Assembly (NCBI GenBank): GCA_003255065.1
Contig: QAOA01003028.1
Coordinates: 2,110,440 to 2,174,439 of the forward strand
Direction: 5' to 3'
Origin: Cercis canadensis
Lineage: Eukaryota; Streptophyta; Magnoliopsida; Fabales; Fabaceae
DNA length: 64,000 nt
A program made the translations under genes and the position numbers. Positions 60,527-64,000 of this stretch are shown here, in pieces. Every line of letters starts with the position of its first letter. Position 1 is the stretch's first letter. The notes under the pieces are model-generated. The model had not been told where the DNA came from, made no database searches, and worked only from the letters and a program-made list of their open reading frames with translations.

Positions 60527-60619
60527 TGTTTTGACCTCACCTAAGCTCGTCTGGATCTCAAATCAGAATGTCAAGTGACGTAAATGAAGTTAAATATACT
60601 AGCACGTCACTGAGATTTG

Positions 60620-60640
60620 TATATATATATATATATATAT
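60620..60640. promoter_or_regulatory. (AT)n tract, possible TATA element of the intact CYP74 gene
   Basis: TATATATAT run of about 20 bp, 95-115 bp upstream of the ATG at 60526. No better TATA box is visible. Confidence 0.35.
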
Positions 60641-61156
60641 TGGGTCTCGTGGCATATCATGTGTAGTGACGATGCCTGATATGATTCGAAAGTCGAGTTG
60701 ATCTCGAGGTCGTCGAGTGAGATCTAAAATTTAAACTGCACAGATAAAAAAAAATTAAAGGGCCAAGTTTAGATACCTAAACTTTAAAAATTAAGTTAAA
60801 TTAATTTAAATTAAAAAAATAATAAATAAGAGATAGATAAAAAATTATACTTCCAATGAATTATTTATAAAGTGTTGAAAGATATGATAATAATATATTA
60901 ATGATAACTTTAGTTTGAATTATTGGTAAAATGAGTTTTTGAGCTTAAAATATGATATCTACATGTAAAAACACGTATTTATATTTATAATATTATATAC
61001 TATATTGAGTAGTTGGGTTAATCAATAAATTAATTTTACTCAGACTTTTTTTCTTTTCTACGTACCTAACCTCTCATCTCTTCAGAAGTGATGACAATCA
61101 GTCCAAAAGAGACATTCATTTATTATAATAATGTAAGTTGCGCCATGACGTAAGCA

Positions 61157-61158
<2 letters not shown>

Positions 61159-61187
<29 letters not shown>

Positions 61188-61207
61188 NTTTTTTTTTTTT
61201 TTTTTTT
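61159..61207. repeat. Poly-T run with an ambiguous base
   Basis: About 48 T with an N at 61188. The run length is unreliable in the assembly. Confidence 0.9.
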
Positions 61208-63816
61208 ATCAATAAACGTGTAAATTATCTGGTAAGGAGATGTTATAAATTATCTAGTAAGGGGATGTTTTAACTTAACTAAAAGTCTCGATTTTGAGTC
61301 TTTGGATATACAGTTGCGTCTGTTGGGAGAGTTTTACCACCCTTGTAATCATTTCCGACTCAAAATTGAATTAGTCAAGCGAAGTCTAGATACCGATAAA
61401 AAAATCAAAAAAAATTTTTTTTTTTTTTTTTTAAATTGAAAGGCATTGTGTTTGTGTATAACATTATTTCATTGTCTCCAAATCCTTGACATTTTCTTCG
61501 ATCTCAAAGGAACGTAATAGGCCGGGAGAATATGAGAAAAGGACAAAGTGAAAATAATTTAATTTAATATTATAGTGGGAACATGGACCAGCGTGGCATC
61601 AATCAGGATAAGCTCAAAATGTTCTAGAGATAAATTGACATAAAAACGGGTTTTTTTATTCAAAATAATTTGTGGACAAAGCATTCACATTCATACAAAT
61701 ATATGATGAGCACTTTTTGTCGTCACTTGTTGGAGATGGGAATAGAGGATAAGCTAGACCCATTATTCACAATCTCAACTCTGAGTCTGAAGAGTTCAGA
61801 GGCATGACGGTGAGAACAGAGACAGAGCCACCGCTAACCGCTTCATCCACAAGCATATCAGTGCCATCTGGCTTATTAAAATAGCGAAATTTCTATAATA
61901 TTTTTAATAAAAATATGATATGTCATATAACATAAAAATAATTAATAATTTTAAGTTCATAATTTTTAAATTTTATATAAAAAATAAAATAAATTATTTT
62001 TTATATTTAATAAAATATAAAAATTACTTTTTATAATAAATATTTATTATATCAGCATAATATGTGGGACCATAAAATCAGTAATTTTATTTACTAGGTC
62101 ATGTAGGTAGCTTTATAATTCAGTAATCTACCTAGTTTTTTTTTTTTTAACTCAAATGTTATTATTATTGCAACCCCTTCGTCTTCAAATCCAATAATGA
62201 ATAATATTCTAATAACTTGAAAACGACTTCATGACATAGGTGATGCCGCAGGATAATTTCCCCAATTATACGCGCCATTTATTTTAAATTTTTTACTTTA
62301 ATTATACATATTAATCTAATTAAAAAAAAATAAAGGTGCAAATAGCACAAACAAACAAAAAAACTGATAAAAAAGGAAAGTAGACGTTGTAAACCCATTC
62401 TATGCTTTGCGAATTTCTATTTGACTTAATTAATTTTTATATTTAAACTTGTTTAGGCATGTTTCTTGTATTGCTAATTGAAATAGAATGAGGACAAAGT
62501 TTCATTTCATTGCTCAGTGAAGCTTCCATTGTCGTGTATCGGTGTCCGATGATCTTTGTTTTGTTTTTATGAGAATGTACGATGAATTTTGCACTTACGT
62601 CTATGGTAGATTGATAATTTTTTTCGCCATTGTGCTGATTGACAGATAATAACTAATAATTTTATGTTTATATATTTAGTGTCACAAGTTATTAAAATGT
62701 AATAAGTAACACTATAGTGGTTAGTGGACACGCAATGACATAAAGACATGTTATAAGTTATTTAATTGGATAAGCAAGTTTTATAGAATTATATTTTTAC
62801 CTCAAAGTTGTATTAATTACAAAATTAGCCAATTTAATTTTTTAAATATTAAAATAAGCCATTTTATTATCTCTTCTCTTTATTACTGGAGTTTTCTTTG
62901 AACCTCTAATTGGAGTAAAAGTTAAGATGTTGAAGACTGAGATTATTATTTCTCACTTTAAACTCCACAAATATGAAATAAATTTTTGACAAATTTGCCT
63001 TCTCCACTGTAACCTTCTATCTCTTCTAATGTGTAAGTTGTCTTTGAAAAAATGCATTCTATTAATTTGTTTTAAATAAAATTTCAACATACATAATTTC
63101 TAATTACCCAAACAATATTGACTATAGAGCTGTAAGTATGCGATGGAAAGTTTTGTAACAATCTGTCAACCCAAAAAAAAAAAACGATTATTGTTATCAA
63201 GAGTTTCTTGCGTTTGGCATTAATAAAAATATTGAATGGGTCATCATTTGGTATCTAGAAATGGAAGTTCTAGAGCTGCTCCCCACTCTCATCTTTTTAC
63301 CAGAACTTGGTTCAATTTCAATAATAGAACCAATCACAGTTGAACCTAGCTACCTTAAAGGGAGTTTTGTCAACCAGGGAAATATTGAATGAACACCAAC
63401 AGTTTGGCTGCAATTTGACTTCAGCATTAAGAGATAACAATATCAGGTGGACATTCTCACATATTCTGTAGCTGCATGCATGGTACAATCAAGTACTGTC
63501 TTTTCTCTAACACCCTTGGCTACTCTTCACAAAGCAAAGCGGGCTATGAATAAAGAGGAGGAAACAAAATGAGATCTTAGTTACTTAGAGGCTCTGATAT
63601 ACCAAAATGATTCAGAACCTGTGTTGACCTGCTCATGACCACTTTTCAGAGATATCTTCCACTAATGGGAGCAGGGTAGAGGGCATTTGGGATGTTCACA
63701 AAAATTTCTATCATTTTGAATCTTGAGTTGTTTATGTTTAAATACTTGTGCAAACATAGAAGAGACGTCAAGGGACAAAGAAAAACAGATATGCTTGATT
63801 TTTGGAAGAGATGAAA

Positions 63817-64000
63817 TTAAGGAGCAGGTGGCATGTTGGTTCTGAAAACGGTGGATTGGTATTTTTGGATTTTGGTGAAGAACTTGTCACGGCCTTGGTG
63901 GTAGAAATAGTTATATCTATCTCTAATGGCTCCCAAGAAGGGGAGGCCATAGTCGCTGGGGATTTGTTTTAGTGCGACTTTGGAATCTGAATCTGAGGGA
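63817..64000 (-). pseudogene. Third CYP74 copy: 5' fragment with premature stop, cut by window edge
   Basis: The minus strand encodes codons 4-65 of a protein nearly identical to the interrupted CYP74 copy (KQIPSDYGLPFLGAIRD, then VFRTNMPPAP). It has one Phe codon fewer after GRDK and a stop at 63817-63819 where the paralogues continue. Faint similarity runs on to about 63795, then ends. The start codon should lie 8 bases beyond the window. Rejected alternative: the ORF at 63768-63950 is the wrong frame over the same DNA. Confidence 0.85.

Larger units (their letters stand above)
60527..63816. other. AT-rich spacer upstream of the intact CYP74 gene
   Basis: Begins with the CYP74 promoter, including an (AT)n tract at 60620-60640. 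A poly-T run at 61159-61207 contains the window's only N (61188). The stretch 61210-61400 resembles a dispersed plant repeat (compositionally unlike its surroundings, ending in poly-A). The rest is AT-rich with no gene seen. Confidence 0.5.

Overview
The window is nuclear DNA of a flowering plant, most likely a eudicot. The genes carry GT..AG introns in an AT-rich background, and the proteins are plant-specific families: PDV2, class 1 haemoglobin, CASP-like, COR413, CYP74, LACS2, DC1 and PADRE/DUF4228. No species marker could be checked. A single N in a poly-T run shows that this is assembled draft sequence.

Layout. (1) 0-3.5 kb: seven-exon Ariadne-type RBR ubiquitin ligase (ARI1/ARI2 type). 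(2) 7.5-11.3 kb: eleven-exon leucine-zipper plus DUF547 protein. (3) 12.8-15.6 kb: PDV2, a chloroplast-division factor. (4) 16.6-17.5 kb: class 1 haemoglobin, followed at 18.0 kb by a broken copy of its first exon. (5) 18.7-19.1 kb (-): small MGNC-starting PADRE/DUF4228 protein. (6) 23.3-24.0 kb (-): DC1 zinc-finger protein. (7) 26.8-28.2 kb: P-class PPR protein. (8) 30.0-31.4 kb (-): CASP-like membrane protein, with a perfect 203-bp tandem duplication at its 3' end. (9) 35.4-35.5 kb (-): the 53-residue TOM6 gene. (10) 36.8-37.4 kb: long foldback (Mutator-like) element. (11) 38.3-39.5 kb: ATL RING-H2 ligase. (12) 42.4-48.3 kb: nineteen-exon LACS2 (cutin-type long-chain acyl-CoA synthetase), with a tRNA-Ile(AAU) gene antisense in intron 1. 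(13) 49.0-50.3 kb: decayed F-box/DUF295 pseudogene. (14) 50.9-52.3 kb (-): COR413 plasma-membrane cold-response protein. (15) 53.8-64.0 kb (-): a CYP74 (oxylipin P450) cluster with one copy split by a hAT-type element, one intact copy and one fragment at the window edge.

How the genes relate. These are independently transcribed plant genes, not operons. From memory of Arabidopsis locus numbers, the block ARI2-PDV2-HB1-PPR-COR413 matches a run on chromosome 2 (around At2g15970-At2g16090). CASPL-TOM6-LACS2 matches a run on chromosome 1 (around At1g49405-At1g49430). The window therefore looks like an unreduced ancestral segment. The most biologically telling region is the CYP74 cluster. The intact copy carries allene-oxide-synthase-like residues. 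The copy killed by the transposon carries hydroperoxide-lyase-like residues at two recalled specificity positions, so the locus may have lost one branch of oxylipin metabolism recently. I saw nothing like a prokaryotic defence system, CRISPR array or virus.
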